From Methylobacterium radiotolerans JCM 2831 (GTDB lineage Bacteria; Pseudomonadota; Alphaproteobacteria; Rhizobiales; Beijerinckiaceae): a stretch of DNA of 64,000 nt. This document shows, piece by piece, positions 8,581 to 16,715 of the stretch. Each line of letters starts with the position of its first letter. The stretch's first letter is position 1. The notes beneath the pieces were generated by a model that searched no databases, had not been told where the DNA came from, and saw only the letters and a program-made list of their open reading frames with translations. Made by a program: the position numbers and the translations under genes. The stretch lies in assembly GCF_000019725.1 (NCBI RefSeq), contig NC_010505.1, forward strand, positions 5,564,001 through 5,628,000, in the 5' to 3' direction.

Positions 8581-9510
8581 TCACACGCTCGATGGCACGA
8601 GGCGGAGCCGCGTTCCCCACGGGTCGTGAAGCACGGTGGCACCGTCGTCATCGGTCATCGCCGATCCGCTCTCCAGGCAGCGCCCACGAACCTTAGCCAA
8701 CGTCCCCGTGTCGATCTGGAGCTCGACCTCGGCCAGACCGGCCATGCCCGCAGGGCGCACCGGGGCGCCCCGGCTGTTCCAGATGTTGGTCGCGAGTTGG
8801 TGGTGGTACCCACCGGCGCCGAGGAATGTCGCGCCCGGGTAGCGGCACATCACGTCGAACCCGAGCAGGTCCGCGTAGAAGCGCTCCGCGGTGTCCAGTG
8901 CCCCGACCTGGAGATGGACGTGTCCGACGCGACCGCCCGCCGGCATGCCCCTCCAGGGGGCTGGGGCGGCGCGCAGAAGCCCGGCATGGTCGAGCCGGTC
9001 GTTCCTCATGATGATACTGCCGTCCTCCGCACGCGGCCACTCGGAACTCGGGCGGTCCACGTACACCTCGATGCCGTTCCCTTCAGGATCGGTGAGGTAG
9101 ACCGCCTCGCTGACGAGGTGGTCGGCCGCGCCCGAGAGTTGGATCTTGCGCTCCGCCGCGTAGGCGAGCCAGGCGCCCAGGTGGCCGCGGCTCGGGAGCA
9201 GGAAGGCCGTGTGGAAGAGGCCCGCCCGCTGCGGGCTCCAGGGCTGGGCAGCGGCATCGTGCCGGAGTTCCAGCAGGACGGTGGCCCCGACCCCGAGGCG
9301 CAGCGTATCGGATTTCCGCGAGATGGTCGCGAGGCCGAGCGTATCGCGATAGAACCGGGCGAGGCCATCGAGGTCTCGAACGACAAGGGCGACGCTACCG
9401 ACGCGGTATGGCGTGGTGTCCAAGAGGGAAACTGGGACGTTCGGCGAGGTCCCACCCTCTTGGTCAGTCCCGGGCGCACTTCCTGCCGGGCGTTCGCTGT
9501 CATGGGTCAT
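8581..9510 (-). CDS. VOC-family dioxygenase (CatE/2,3-dihydroxybiphenyl dioxygenase type)
   Basis: 309 residues made of two glyoxalase/bleomycin-resistance (VOC) modules of similar length: residues ~32-150 (VALVVRDLDGLARFYRDTLG, ending LTDPEGNGIEVYVDRP) and ~190-305 (VGHVHLQVGALDTAERFYADLLGFDV). Metal ligands expected for extradiol dioxygenases are present: His in FHTAF, Glu in GIEVYV, His in VGHVHLQV, and HQLATNIW. The YTDPEGNGIE-like block places it with CatE/YfiE-type catechol 2,3-dioxygenases. Exact substrate unknown. Its 5' end is next to the YceI gene on the same strand with 27 bp between. Confidence 0.85.
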   Translation of the reverse strand: MTHDSERPAGSAPGTDQEGGTSPNVPVSLLDTTPYRVGSVALVVRDLDGLARFYRDTLGLATISRKSDTLRLGVGATVLLELRHDAAAQPWSPQRAGLFHTAFLLPSRGHLGAWLAYAAERKIQLSGAADHLVSEAVYLTDPEGNGIEVYVDRPSSEWPRAEDGSIIMRNDRLDHAGLLRAAPAPWRGMPAGGRVGHVHLQVGALDTAERFYADLLGFDVMCRYPGATFLGAGGYHHQLATNIWNSRGAPVRPAGMAGLAEVELQIDTGTLAKVRGRCLESGSAMTDDDGATVLHDPWGTRLRLVPSSV

Positions 9511-9537
9511 GCTAGTGCTCCGGAGCTATAAAGACGG

Positions 9538-10116
9538 TCAGCCGCGGTTAGCGGGCGCGGGCTGGATGGTGGCCGCGAGGTCGATGTCGACCCCGACGTC
9601 GAGACCGACCCACTGGCCCGATGCCCACGGGCCCTGGCCGACCCCGAAATCAGTTCGGACGAGACCGACATGGCCGGCGGCCCGCGCCTGATCCTTGTCG
9701 AGCGTGAGATGGAAGGGCAGCGTGAGCGGCCGGCTCGTGCCCCGGATCGTCAGGGTCCCGACCGCCTCGTAGTCGCCCTGCCCCTTGTCGATGAAGCGGG
9801 CCGCCTCGAAGCGTGCTTGGTTTGCGCCCTTCACGGCGAACCAGTCCTTCTGCGGAAGGGCCTCGTCCCGCTGGACGTCGCCCGTCCTGGCGCTGGCGAG
9901 GTCGATCAACACGTCGGCGTGTCCGGCCTCGGGCTTGGCCGGGTCGAAGTCGATCTTGGCCTGGAAGCGCTCGAAGCGCCCGGTGAACGGCGCCCCGACC
10001 TGCACACCGGAGAACTTGATGGTGCTCTTGGCCGGGTCGACCGCCCATTCGGCGGCGGTCGCGGGAACCGCGGCGGCCGACAGGGCGACCGCGAGGCAGA
10101 AGATGCGCGTGTTCAT
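9538..10116 (-). CDS. YceI-family periplasmic protein (first copy)
   Basis: 192 residues with an N-terminal signal peptide (to about residue 22, ending ATAA). The body is a YceI lipocalin-like beta-barrel that binds isoprenoid-type lipids in the periplasm: AEWAVDPAKSTIKFSGVQVG, a central LTIRGTSRPLTLPFHL strand and VRTDFGVGQGPW. Its ATG overlaps by ATGA the frame of the upstream cytochrome b561 gene, the usual pairing of these two families (cybB-yceI). A second YceI gene lies on the other side of the cytochrome gene. Confidence 0.92.
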   Translation of the reverse strand: MNTRIFCLAVALSAAAVPATAAEWAVDPAKSTIKFSGVQVGAPFTGRFERFQAKIDFDPAKPEAGHADVLIDLASARTGDVQRDEALPQKDWFAVKGANQARFEAARFIDKGQGDYEAVGTLTIRGTSRPLTLPFHLTLDKDQARAAGHVGLVRTDFGVGQGPWASGQWVGLDVGVDIDLAATIQPAPANRG

Positions 10117-10721
10117 GGGCTCGATTCCAGGGGCCCGGACCGCGCCGAAGGTGCACGGGCCGGGAGCATGCGGCGCAGGACGTCGTCGTGGATAATGAAG
10201 TGGTGGCGCAGGGCGGCTGCCACGTGGAGGATGAGCAGCGCCGTCAGCACTTACGCCCCGTAGGCGTGCAACAGCTTGAGGACGCCCTCCGCCACCGCCG
10301 GGTTCGGGACGAACACGGCGAGGGGAAGGTGCGGCCAGGGCACGAGGCCGTAGAGCACCGTCGGGATGTTGAACGGCGACAGCGACACTGCGGCCCAGCC
10401 GGTCAGGGGCAGCCCAACGAGGAGCAGGTACAGCAGGCCGTGCGCCGTCGAGGCCGCCATGCGCTCCCGCGCCGGCATCCCGGTCGGGTGCGGCGGCGGC
10501 CGGTGGGTCAGGCGCCAGAGGACCCGCAGGACCGTCAGGGCCAGCACCTTGATGCCGACCGACTTGTGCCACTGGTAGAGCTGGAACTGGCGCATCGGCG
10601 CCAGTCCCGCATGCGTCATTGTCAGACCCATGCCGATCAGGGCCAGCACGCCGAGCGCGCTCGCCCAGTGCAGCAGGATGGCCACGGCGGAGTACCGCCG
10701 CGCGGACACACCGGTTGCCAT
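10113..10721 (-). pseudogene. cytochrome b561 gene interrupted by an in-frame TAA
   Basis: The frame from 10721 encodes a cytochrome b561: YSAVAILLHWASALGVLAL (heme His in helix 1), FQLYQWHKSVGIKVLAL (helix 2), and two more helices, then a TAA at 10251-10253. Reading on in the same frame without any shift gives VLTALLILHVAAALRHHF and DDVLRRMLP, exactly the missing fourth helix with its heme-ligand histidines and the conserved C-terminal tail, and ends with TGA overlapping the YceI start (ATGA). So the coding region is intact apart from one nonsense codon, consistent with CAA changed to TAA. The product as written lacks part of the heme-binding site and is probably inactive unless read through. 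Confidence 0.85.
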
Positions 10722-10742
10722 GGCCGTTCTCCGAGCCGTCTG

Positions 10743-11351
10743 TCAGTCCTGACGCTCGAAGGCGCCCGCGATGGTGAGGTGCAGTTCGTCGCCGATCAGC
10801 GGCACGTAGGTCTTCACGCCGAACTCCGAGCGCTTGAGCGTGCCGGTGGCCTCGAAGCCGACCGTGTACTTCTTGTTCAGCGGGTTGGCGCCGGCGCCGA
10901 CCAGGGTGACGTCGAGGGTCACCGGCTTGGTCACCCCGTGGAGCGTCAGGTCGCCCGTCACCTTCGCGTGGTCCTTGCCGGCCGGCGCGACCTTGGTCGA
11001 GACGAAGGTCATGGTCGGGTACTTCCCGGCGTCGAGCCACTGGTCGCCCTTGAGCTCGTCGGTGAGCTTGGCGCTGGTGGTCGTCACCGAGGCGACCGGG
11101 ATCTTCACCGAGAGCTTCGAGGCGGCGGGGTTCTTCGAGTCGAGGGTGAGGCTGCCCGACACGTCCGAGAAGCCGCCGGCATAGTTCGAGAAGCCCATGT
11201 GCGACACGCGCCAGCCGACCTGGGTATGGCCGGGATCGACCGCGTAGGTGCCGGCCTGGATCTGGGCCGGGTCGCGGGTGGCCGGCGACTGGGCCAGGAC
11301 CGGGGTGGCGACGAGGGCCAGGGCGAGGCCGGGGATGAGGATGGACTTCAC
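10743..11351 (-). CDS. YceI-family periplasmic protein (second copy)
   Basis: 202 residues from a GTG start (GTG-AAG-TCC). Signal peptide to about residue 20 (ILIPGLALALVATPVLAQ). The YceI fold is clear: YAVDPGHTQVGWRVSHMGFSNYAG, VTGDLTLHGVTKPVTLDVTL, and the terminal FGVKTYVPLIGDELHLTI. More similar to canonical E. coli YceI than the other copy at 9538. It is the first gene of a probable three-gene unit YceI - cytochrome b561 - YceI on the minus strand. A LysR-type gene diverges from it 117 bp upstream and is the likely regulator. Confidence 0.93.
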   Translation of the reverse strand: MKSILIPGLALALVATPVLAQSPATRDPAQIQAGTYAVDPGHTQVGWRVSHMGFSNYAGGFSDVSGSLTLDSKNPAASKLSVKIPVASVTTTSAKLTDELKGDQWLDAGKYPTMTFVSTKVAPAGKDHAKVTGDLTLHGVTKPVTLDVTLVGAGANPLNKKYTVGFEATGTLKRSEFGVKTYVPLIGDELHLTIAGAFERQD

Positions 11352-11468
11352 GGGTGTCTCCGGGATTGAAACGGGCGACCCGACCCACCTGGGGGAAGGG
11401 CCGCGAGAGCCGAGGCCGGTGAGATACCCACGTTGGCGGCCGAGGTTGAGCCTGCTATTCGGAACCAC

Positions 11469-12416
11469 ATGGTTGCGAAAACGGAAACCTTTGGCGGCGG
11501 ATTGGACGACCTTCGCGCCTTCTGCGCGGTCGTCGACCTCGGCACAGTCACGGCCGCCGCGGCGAGCCGGGGCGAGACCAAGGGCAGCCTCAGCCGACGC
11601 ATCTCGCGCCTGGAGGCCGCGCTCGGCGCCATCCTGATAGCCCGCCATCCCCGCGCGGTGTCGCCGACCGCGGAGGGCCTGGCCTTCTATGCCAAGGTGC
11701 AGGAGAGCCTCGCGCTCCTCGACGAGGCGGCCGAGACCGCGCGTGACGCCCGCACCGTTCCTGCGGGCCACCTTCGCGTGACGACCTCGGTCGACTTCGG
11801 CATCGAGCTGATGCCGGGGATCGTCGCGAGCTTCCGCCGGGCCTACCCGCAGATCACGGTCGATATGATCAACACGGACGCGCGGCTCGACCTCGCGGCC
11901 AACCGGATCGATCTCGCCCTGCGCCTGGGCGATGTGGAGGAGACCGGCTACAGGGCCGCGCTGATCCTGCGTCTCTGGGTCGGGCTCTACGCGGCGCCGG
12001 ACTACCTCGCGCGGCGTCCGGCGCCGACGAGCCTCGCGGCCCTGCCTGAGCACGACCTGATCCTCTCGCGCGAGAGGCCCGGGGCGCTGGGCATCATGCT
12101 CAGCGACGGCCAGGGCCGGACGGAACAGGTGGCGCTCAGCCCTGCCGTCCGGGCGAGCGACTTCGCCGCGGTGCTCCGGCTGACGCTGGCCGGGACAGGC
12201 ATCGGCCATCTGCCGAGCGCCGTGGCGGCCGGCTCCGTCGCGAACGGGGCGCTCGTACGGGTGCTGGCACCTTGGGCGACGGCGGGCGGGGCGCTCCGGG
12301 CCGTGAGCCTCGCTGGCCGGGAATTGCCGGCACGTGTGCGCGTCTTTCGCGAGCACGTTCGCTCCGAGATGATGAAGCGCTTCGCCGTCGAGCCGGACCA
12401 AGCCGAAGGCACCTGA
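11469..12416 (+). CDS. LysR-family transcriptional regulator
   Basis: About 315 residues. N-terminal winged helix at ~12-70 (LDDLRAFCAVVDLGTVTAAAA, SLSRRISRLEAALG) and a LysR substrate-binding domain after residue ~98 (HLRVTTSVDFGIELMPGIVASF). The ATG at 11469 was chosen over the ATG at 11433 because the first 12 codons of the longer form are unlike the family. It is divergent from the YceI/cytochrome b561 unit, the standard place for a LysR activator of that unit. Confidence 0.88.
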   Translation: MVAKTETFGGGLDDLRAFCAVVDLGTVTAAAASRGETKGSLSRRISRLEAALGAILIARHPRAVSPTAEGLAFYAKVQESLALLDEAAETARDARTVPAGHLRVTTSVDFGIELMPGIVASFRRAYPQITVDMINTDARLDLAANRIDLALRLGDVEETGYRAALILRLWVGLYAAPDYLARRPAPTSLAALPEHDLILSRERPGALGIMLSDGQGRTEQVALSPAVRASDFAAVLRLTLAGTGIGHLPSAVAAGSVANGALVRVLAPWATAGGALRAVSLAGRELPARVRVFREHVRSEMMKRFAVEPDQAEGT

Positions 12417-12582
12417 TGCGAGCGGTTCTCAGGGACGTTCCTCGGCCGTCGAGCAGCGTCGGCGCAGGGTGGAGGCTGTGTGGAACGGCGCCATGACGGC
12501 GTGTCCTCATAGCCTCGGTCTCTTACCCGACTGCGCCGCCACGAGGGGTTTGTACCTATCCCGGGCGGCGGGGGTTTGCTGA

Positions 12583-13467
12583 TCAACCCTTAAGTGCTGC
12601 CTCGATCACGGATGAGGTCGAGGTGGTCGGCCGACCGATGAGCGCACTGAGTTGGTGGCCGCCATCGAAGAGGGCGCCCTTCTCGGCGCCAGCATCCGAG
12701 TCGGCCAGAAGGCCGGCAAAGGCGTCCGGTAGCCCTGCGCCGATCAGAGCGGTTTTGAAATCCGTCTCGGGCAGGTTCCGGTAGGCGACCGGCTTGCCCG
12801 AGGCCTGGGATATGAGCTTGGCGAAGTCGGACAGGGTGTAGGCTTCGTCCCCTGCCAATTCGTAGATGCGCCCGCCCTGGTCGGTCTCGGCGGTCAGCAC
12901 GATGCTTGCGGCAGCCGCGTAGTCGGCCCGCGCCGCCGAGGCGATCCGCCCTTCCCCCGCGCTGCCGAGGAAGACGCCGTGTGCGAGCACGAGCGGGATC
13001 GAGGCCGTATAGTTCTCGGTGTACCAGCCGTTCCGCAGCAGGACATGGGGCACCCCGGACGCCGCGAGCATCGCCTCGGTGGCGCGGTGTTCCTCCGCGA
13101 GGGCCAGGGGAGACGTGTCGGCATGGAGAAGGCTGGTGTAGGCGATTAGAAGGACACCGGCAGCCTTGGCGGCGACGATGACGTTCCGGTGCTGGACCGA
13201 GCGTTGACCGACCTCGCTGGAGGAGACCAGCAACAGCCGCTCGATGCCCTCGAAGGCCGTGGCGAGCGTGTCGGGCTTGGCATAGTCGGCCGTGCGGACC
13301 TCGACGCCGAGCCCGGCCAGCTTCCTAGCCCCTTCGCTTCCGGCATCGCGGACACCGGCGACCACCTGTGCGGCGGGCACGGTCCGGAGCAGGTCCTGGA
13401 TGACGAGGCCACCGAGTTGGCCAGTGGCGCCCGTCACGAACAGACGCGTGTGGGATGGGAGCGTCAT
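12583..13467 (-). CDS. NmrA/QorB-like NAD(P)H-binding quinone reductase
   Basis: 294 residues of the atypical short-chain dehydrogenase family. The N-terminal dinucleotide-binding motif is TGATGQLGGLVIQDLL; further blocks are VRTADYAKPDTLATAF, LLLVSSSEVGQR, GVPHVLLRNGWYTENY and the late TLSDFAKLISQASGKPVAYR, all as in E. coli QorB (NAD(P)H:quinone oxidoreductase 2). No catalytic Tyr-x3-Lys. The gene is divergent from an HxlR regulator with a palindrome between them, the qorB/qorR-type arrangement for response to quinones or electrophiles. Confidence 0.85.
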   Translation of the reverse strand: MTLPSHTRLFVTGATGQLGGLVIQDLLRTVPAAQVVAGVRDAGSEGARKLAGLGVEVRTADYAKPDTLATAFEGIERLLLVSSSEVGQRSVQHRNVIVAAKAAGVLLIAYTSLLHADTSPLALAEEHRATEAMLAASGVPHVLLRNGWYTENYTASIPLVLAHGVFLGSAGEGRIASAARADYAAAASIVLTAETDQGGRIYELAGDEAYTLSDFAKLISQASGKPVAYRNLPETDFKTALIGAGLPDAFAGLLADSDAGAEKGALFDGGHQLSALIGRPTTSTSSVIEAALKG

Positions 13468-13501
13468 GTGTCAAAGCCTTGCTGGTTCGGTTTCGGTACA
13501 T

Positions 13502-13518
13502 GGTCTATAATTGAGACC
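13502..13518. promoter_or_regulatory. candidate HxlR operator
   Basis: GGTCT-ATAATTG-AGACC, an inverted repeat with a 7-bp AT-rich centre, lies 34 bp upstream of the reductase start and 60 bp upstream of the HxlR start. HxlR-family dimers typically bind such sites in divergent promoters. Inferred from symmetry and position. Confidence 0.5.
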
Positions 13519-13577
13519 GAAACCGCCCGTAAGGAGGCAGGTTTTGGGGACTTGATTACGTGGAAGGAACCACCGGG

Positions 13578-13985
13578 ATGAGCGACGTGAGCGGGCTGGC
13601 CGGCAAGTTCGACAGCTGGCAGCGCATGAGCTTCGATCCGGCCCGCTGTCCGGTCCGGGACGTGCTCGATCACCTCGGCGACAAATGGACGACCTTGATC
13701 GTGATCGCGCTGGCCGGCGGCCCCCGGCGTTTCGGAGAGCTGAACCGATCCATCCCGGATATCTCGAAGCGGATGTTGACGCAGTGTCTGCGGAACCTGG
13801 AGCGCGATGGGCTCATCACCCGCCACGTGTTCCCGACCAGTCCCCCGAGCGTCGAATATCGGTTGGCGGATCTGGGGCGCTCGCTGCTAGCCCCCCTGCA
13901 AGCGTTGGTCGAATGGGCTGAAGCTAGTCATCAAAGCGTTCGCGATGCCCGTCTTCGATTCGATGGTGTTCCTTCAAATACCTAA
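13578..13985 (+). CDS. HxlR-family transcriptional regulator
   Basis: 135 residues with one winged-helix domain: [54 protein letters not shown] and [13 protein letters not shown], the full HxlR signature. It contains the conserved Cys at the start of helix 1, which is the redox sensor in HypR/QorR-type members; whether it acts so here is inference. ATG at 13578 chosen because GGAACCACCGGG precedes it. It probably represses the divergent quinone reductase. Confidence 0.9.
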   Translation: MSDVSGLAGKFDSWQRMSFDPARCPVRDVLDHLGDKWTTLIVIALAGGPRRFGELNRSIPDISKRMLTQCLRNLERDGLITRHVFPTSPPSVEYRLADLGRSLLAPLQALVEWAEASHQSVRDARLRFDGVPSNT

Positions 13986-14257
13986 GGGCTGACGTTTGGC
14001 AGGTTGCGGAAGAGCCGTAATGAGCGGACCTCGCACCATGGTCCGCTTTGATGCATCCGCCGTCCGTAAGCGGATGGGCAGGAAACCATCCTGAGCGGCC
14101 AGTCTGATAGCGATCCTCAGCCGCCGTTCCGCATCCGACCCAACTGCGCCGTAGAAGCAGTCCGACGTCGTTCTCGAAAGCAGACATCGAAACTGGGCTC
14201 GCGCCGCCAAGGTACTCTTATGAGTGTTCGCCTTCCGAACTAGCGCCCCCCACTCGA
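13986..14257. repeat. intergenic region with a degenerate dispersed-repeat copy
   Basis: No gene. About 14095-14188 contains GCGGCCAGTCTGATAGCG, ATCCGACCCAACT and AAGCAGACAT, the same blocks in the same order as near 7305-7372, with different spacing. Confidence 0.45.
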
Positions 14258-15694
14258 TCAATCCACAGTCTGCATCTGGACGACACTGCCGAGTTCACCG
14301 GGCTTGCCCGAGACCACCACGAGGTAGCGCCGGCTAGCGCCGGCATCCGTGCGGGTGACCTGTCGGATCGGACCGATCGCGTTGACGATGGCCGCGCCGG
14401 CCGGGTTGGTCATGAAGGCGGCGAGCGGCTCCAGGCCGGTCGCTCCCTTCGGATCGGCGGCGAGCGCCAGCACGAAGGGCATCTTCGGGGGCAGTCCCGT
14501 GACCGCGGCCTGCAGCGTCTGCAGCACGCCCTGGTCGAACAGGGTGACCTGCGTCGCCGGCTTGCCATCGGAACCGGCGAGCGTCAGCGCGCTGGTCTTG
14601 CCGGCGGCTCCCAGCGGCTGGAGGTTCTGCTTTCCGTCGCCCTCCGGCACGGCGTTCGGGACGTAGGCGACGCCCTGCGGACCCTGCCCGACCGGCACCT
14701 CAGCGATCACCGTGTTCGACGCGGTGTCGATCACCGCCGCCGTGTCGGCGTTCTCCAGGCCGACATAGACGCGGCTGCCGTCGCCCGAGGGCCAGAGCCC
14801 GTGCGGCAGGGCGCCGGTCGCGATGGTGGCGACCTGAGAGAAGTCGTCGGTGCGGAACACCTTGACCTGGTTCAGGCCGCCGATCGTCACGTAGGCGAAC
14901 TGGCCGGCCTTGGTCGAGACGATGTTGACGTGGTTGGTGATCGGCCCGGTCTCGATCGTCTTCAGCGGCGCGAAGGGCGGACGCGCCGAAAACACCTGGG
15001 TGCGGCCGACATCCTTGAGGGTGAACCACACCTGCTTGCCGTCCGGCGTCGCGGCGATGTCGGGGCAGAACGGGCTCTCCTGCTTCACGCGGCCGACGAT
15101 GGTGTGGGTCTTGGTGTCGATGACGACGGTCTCGGGGCTGAAGCTGGAGCAGACGTAGCCGTAGGTGCCGTCCGGCGAGAAGATCGTCATGCCGGGCCCG
15201 TTCGGTACGGTGATCCGGCGGGTCTCCTTGGCGGTGGCGGCATCGAGCACCGCGATATGGTCCTCGCCGCGCACGCTCACCCAGACCTCTCGGCCGTCCG
15301 GCGTGAAGAAGGCTTCGTGCGGCGAGCGGCCGACATAGGCGGTGTGGCGGACCGCGTTGGTCGCCGTGTCGATGAAGCTCACGGAGTTCGAACCGATCGA
15401 GACCGCGAGCAGGGTCCTGTGGTCCGGCGAGAAGCCCATGCCGTGAACCAGAAGCTGCCCGCGATAGAGCGGGCTCAGGTTCATCGGCGTCGGGTCGCCG
15501 AGCCGGATCACTCCGAGCAGGGTGTTGGCGGCGGGATCGACCACCGAGACCGTGTTGGAGAACTGGTCGGAAGTGTAGAACCGATCCTTGCCGCTAACCG
15601 GCACGTCCGGGGCGGACGCTGCGCCCGGGGCCTGCCCGGCAAGCGCCGGGCCGGAGAGCAGCGCGAGGGCGAGGATCGTCAGGGCGGTCTTCAT
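14258..15694 (-). CDS. secreted YVTN-type beta-propeller protein
   Basis: 478 residues with a signal peptide (TALTILALALLSGPALAGQ). At least six YVTN/NHL-like blades: FSNTVSVVDPAANTLLGVI, HRTLLAVSIGSNSVSFIDTAT, GREVWVSVRGEDHIAVLDAAT, TYGYVCSSFSPETVVIDTKT, FAYVTIGGLNQVKVFRTDD and SRVYVGLENADTAAVIDTAS. The last ~130 residues form a separate domain of unknown function ending VVVSGKPGELGSVVQMQ. Its start overlaps the stop of the upstream DUF305 gene (4 bp), so both come from the promoter at 16175-16201. A periplasmic sensor, scaffold or redox partner is plausible; no enzymatic residues can be named. Confidence 0.85.
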   Translation of the reverse strand: MKTALTILALALLSGPALAGQAPGAASAPDVPVSGKDRFYTSDQFSNTVSVVDPAANTLLGVIRLGDPTPMNLSPLYRGQLLVHGMGFSPDHRTLLAVSIGSNSVSFIDTATNAVRHTAYVGRSPHEAFFTPDGREVWVSVRGEDHIAVLDAATAKETRRITVPNGPGMTIFSPDGTYGYVCSSFSPETVVIDTKTHTIVGRVKQESPFCPDIAATPDGKQVWFTLKDVGRTQVFSARPPFAPLKTIETGPITNHVNIVSTKAGQFAYVTIGGLNQVKVFRTDDFSQVATIATGALPHGLWPSGDGSRVYVGLENADTAAVIDTASNTVIAEVPVGQGPQGVAYVPNAVPEGDGKQNLQPLGAAGKTSALTLAGSDGKPATQVTLFDQGVLQTLQAAVTGLPPKMPFVLALAADPKGATGLEPLAAFMTNPAGAAIVNAIGPIRQVTRTDAGASRRYLVVVSGKPGELGSVVQMQTVD

Positions 15695-16143
15695 CGGCGG
15701 GTCTCCGAGGGCATGGCGGCGGGGGCCGCACCGTGGTCGTGGGAATGGGCCGCACCAGTCGATGGCTGCGGCGCTTTGGGAAGTCCGGCGAGCGCACGGC
15801 GCATCACATCGATCTCCTGGCCCTGCTCGACGACGATTCCCTGCGCGAGGCGAAGCAGGACCGGATCCTTGCCGTAGAGCAGCTCCGCCTTGGCCATCGC
15901 GATCGCGCCCTCGTGGTGGGGGATCATCATCGCGGCGAAATCGCGGTCGGGATCGCCCGAGGGCGGAACCATCATGTCGGCGTGCATCCGCGTCATCGAC
16001 TGCGCCATCATCGCGTCGAACGACGTCGACGACGCGGCCGGCGGCTCGCTGGCGGCCAGCGTCGGGCGCATCATCATCCGGCCGCCGACGAGGCCGCTCG
16101 CCATCAGCGCCGCCGTCACGGCAAATCCCAATGCTCCGCGCAT
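15691..16143 (-). CDS. periplasmic DUF305 (CopM-like) Met/His-rich protein
   Basis: 150 residues, N-terminal signal/anchor (GALGFAVTAALMASGLVGG). The DUF305 core is clear: DFAAMMIPHHEGAIAMAKAEL, with HH and Met residues that bind copper in CopM-type members. Methionines are very dense between residues ~20 and 80 (GGRMMMRP, AMMAQSMTRMHADMM), and the C-terminus has a HSHDHG stretch, so a metal-binding or sacrificial-methionine role in the periplasm is likely. First gene of a two-gene unit with the YVTN protein; promoter with the shared ECF pattern 32 bp upstream. Confidence 0.88.
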   Translation of the reverse strand: MRGALGFAVTAALMASGLVGGRMMMRPTLAASEPPAASSTSFDAMMAQSMTRMHADMMVPPSGDPDRDFAAMMIPHHEGAIAMAKAELLYGKDPVLLRLAQGIVVEQGQEIDVMRRALAGLPKAPQPSTGAAHSHDHGAAPAAMPSETRR

Positions 16144-16174
16144 GCGGCCTCCTCCCGATCCGGTGTCGATGGAA

Positions 16175-16201
16175 GGGATGCCAGAGGACCGGCTTTATTC
16201 C
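16175..16201 (-). promoter_or_regulatory. ECF-type promoter for the DUF305-YVTN operon
   Basis: On the minus strand GGAATA, 14 bp, GCATCCC. Same pattern and spacing as three other promoters in 16-23.3 kb. It forms, together with the plus-strand copy at 16259, a perfect 13-bp inverted repeat (CTTTATTCCGCGG at 16193-16205 and its complement at 16256-16268) giving divergent transcription. Confidence 0.7.
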
Positions 16202-16258
16202 GCGGCGGGGCCGAAAAAGCGTTCACGCCGATGGGATCGCCTTTTTTCGTGTGTCCGC

Positions 16259-16285
16259 GGAATAAAGGCGCCCGTTCCGCATCCC
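16259..16285 (+). promoter_or_regulatory. ECF-type promoter for the COG4315-sigma-anti-sigma operon
   Basis: GGAATA, 14 bp, GCATCCC, 40 bp before the start codon at 16325. Because the sigma factor gene is in this operon, the site suggests autoregulation. Confidence 0.7.
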
Positions 16286-16324
16286 TCCCGATGCGGTCAT
16301 GCTCGACCGCGGGAGACTTCACCC

Positions 16325-16708
16325 ATGCGCAATCTGCTGATCCGCACCGCCTTCGCGGCTGTCGCCTTCTCCGCCGTGGCCGCCCAGGCCGCCGCGCCCG
16401 CCATGACGGCCGAGACCGCCAAGGGGCCGGCGCTCGTGGATGCCAAGAACATGACCCTCTACACCTTCGACAAGGACATGGGCGGCAAGTCGATGTGCAA
16501 CGGCCCCTGCGCCGCCAACTGGCCGGCCCTGACGGCGGCCTCCGGATCGGCGGCCTCCGGCGATTGGACGACGGTGACCCGGGACGACGGCACGATGCAG
16601 TGGGCCTACAAGGGCAAGCCGCTCTACACCTTCGCCAAGGACACCAAGCCGGGCGACACCACCGGTGACGGCTTCCTCAACGGTGCGTGGCACATCGCCA
16701 AGCCCTGA
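16325..16708 (+). CDS. secreted COG4315-type repeat protein
   Basis: 127 residues with a signal peptide (to about residue 23, ending AAQA). Two copies of the LYTFxKD repeat (MTLYTFDKDMGGKSMCNGPC and PLYTFAKDTKPGDT) with the conserved CNGPCAANWP core mark the COG4315 family of small periplasmic or lipoprotein-like proteins, often found with ECF sigma factors. The two cysteines in SMCNGPC could bind metal or form a disulfide. First gene of a coupled operon; 7 bp separate it from the sigma factor gene. Confidence 0.9.
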   Translation: MRNLLIRTAFAAVAFSAVAAQAAAPAMTAETAKGPALVDAKNMTLYTFDKDMGGKSMCNGPCAANWPALTAASGSAASGDWTTVTRDDGTMQWAYKGKPLYTFAKDTKPGDTTGDGFLNGAWHIAKP

Positions 16709-16715
16709 TCGGTGA

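Noticed and set aside
9538..12401. Very long minus frames (616 and 552 codons) over the two YceI genes
   Set aside because: The upstream parts run in Arg/Gly/Pro-rich nonsense over the LysR and cytochrome genes; only the C-terminal YceI parts, each with a signal peptide, are coding.
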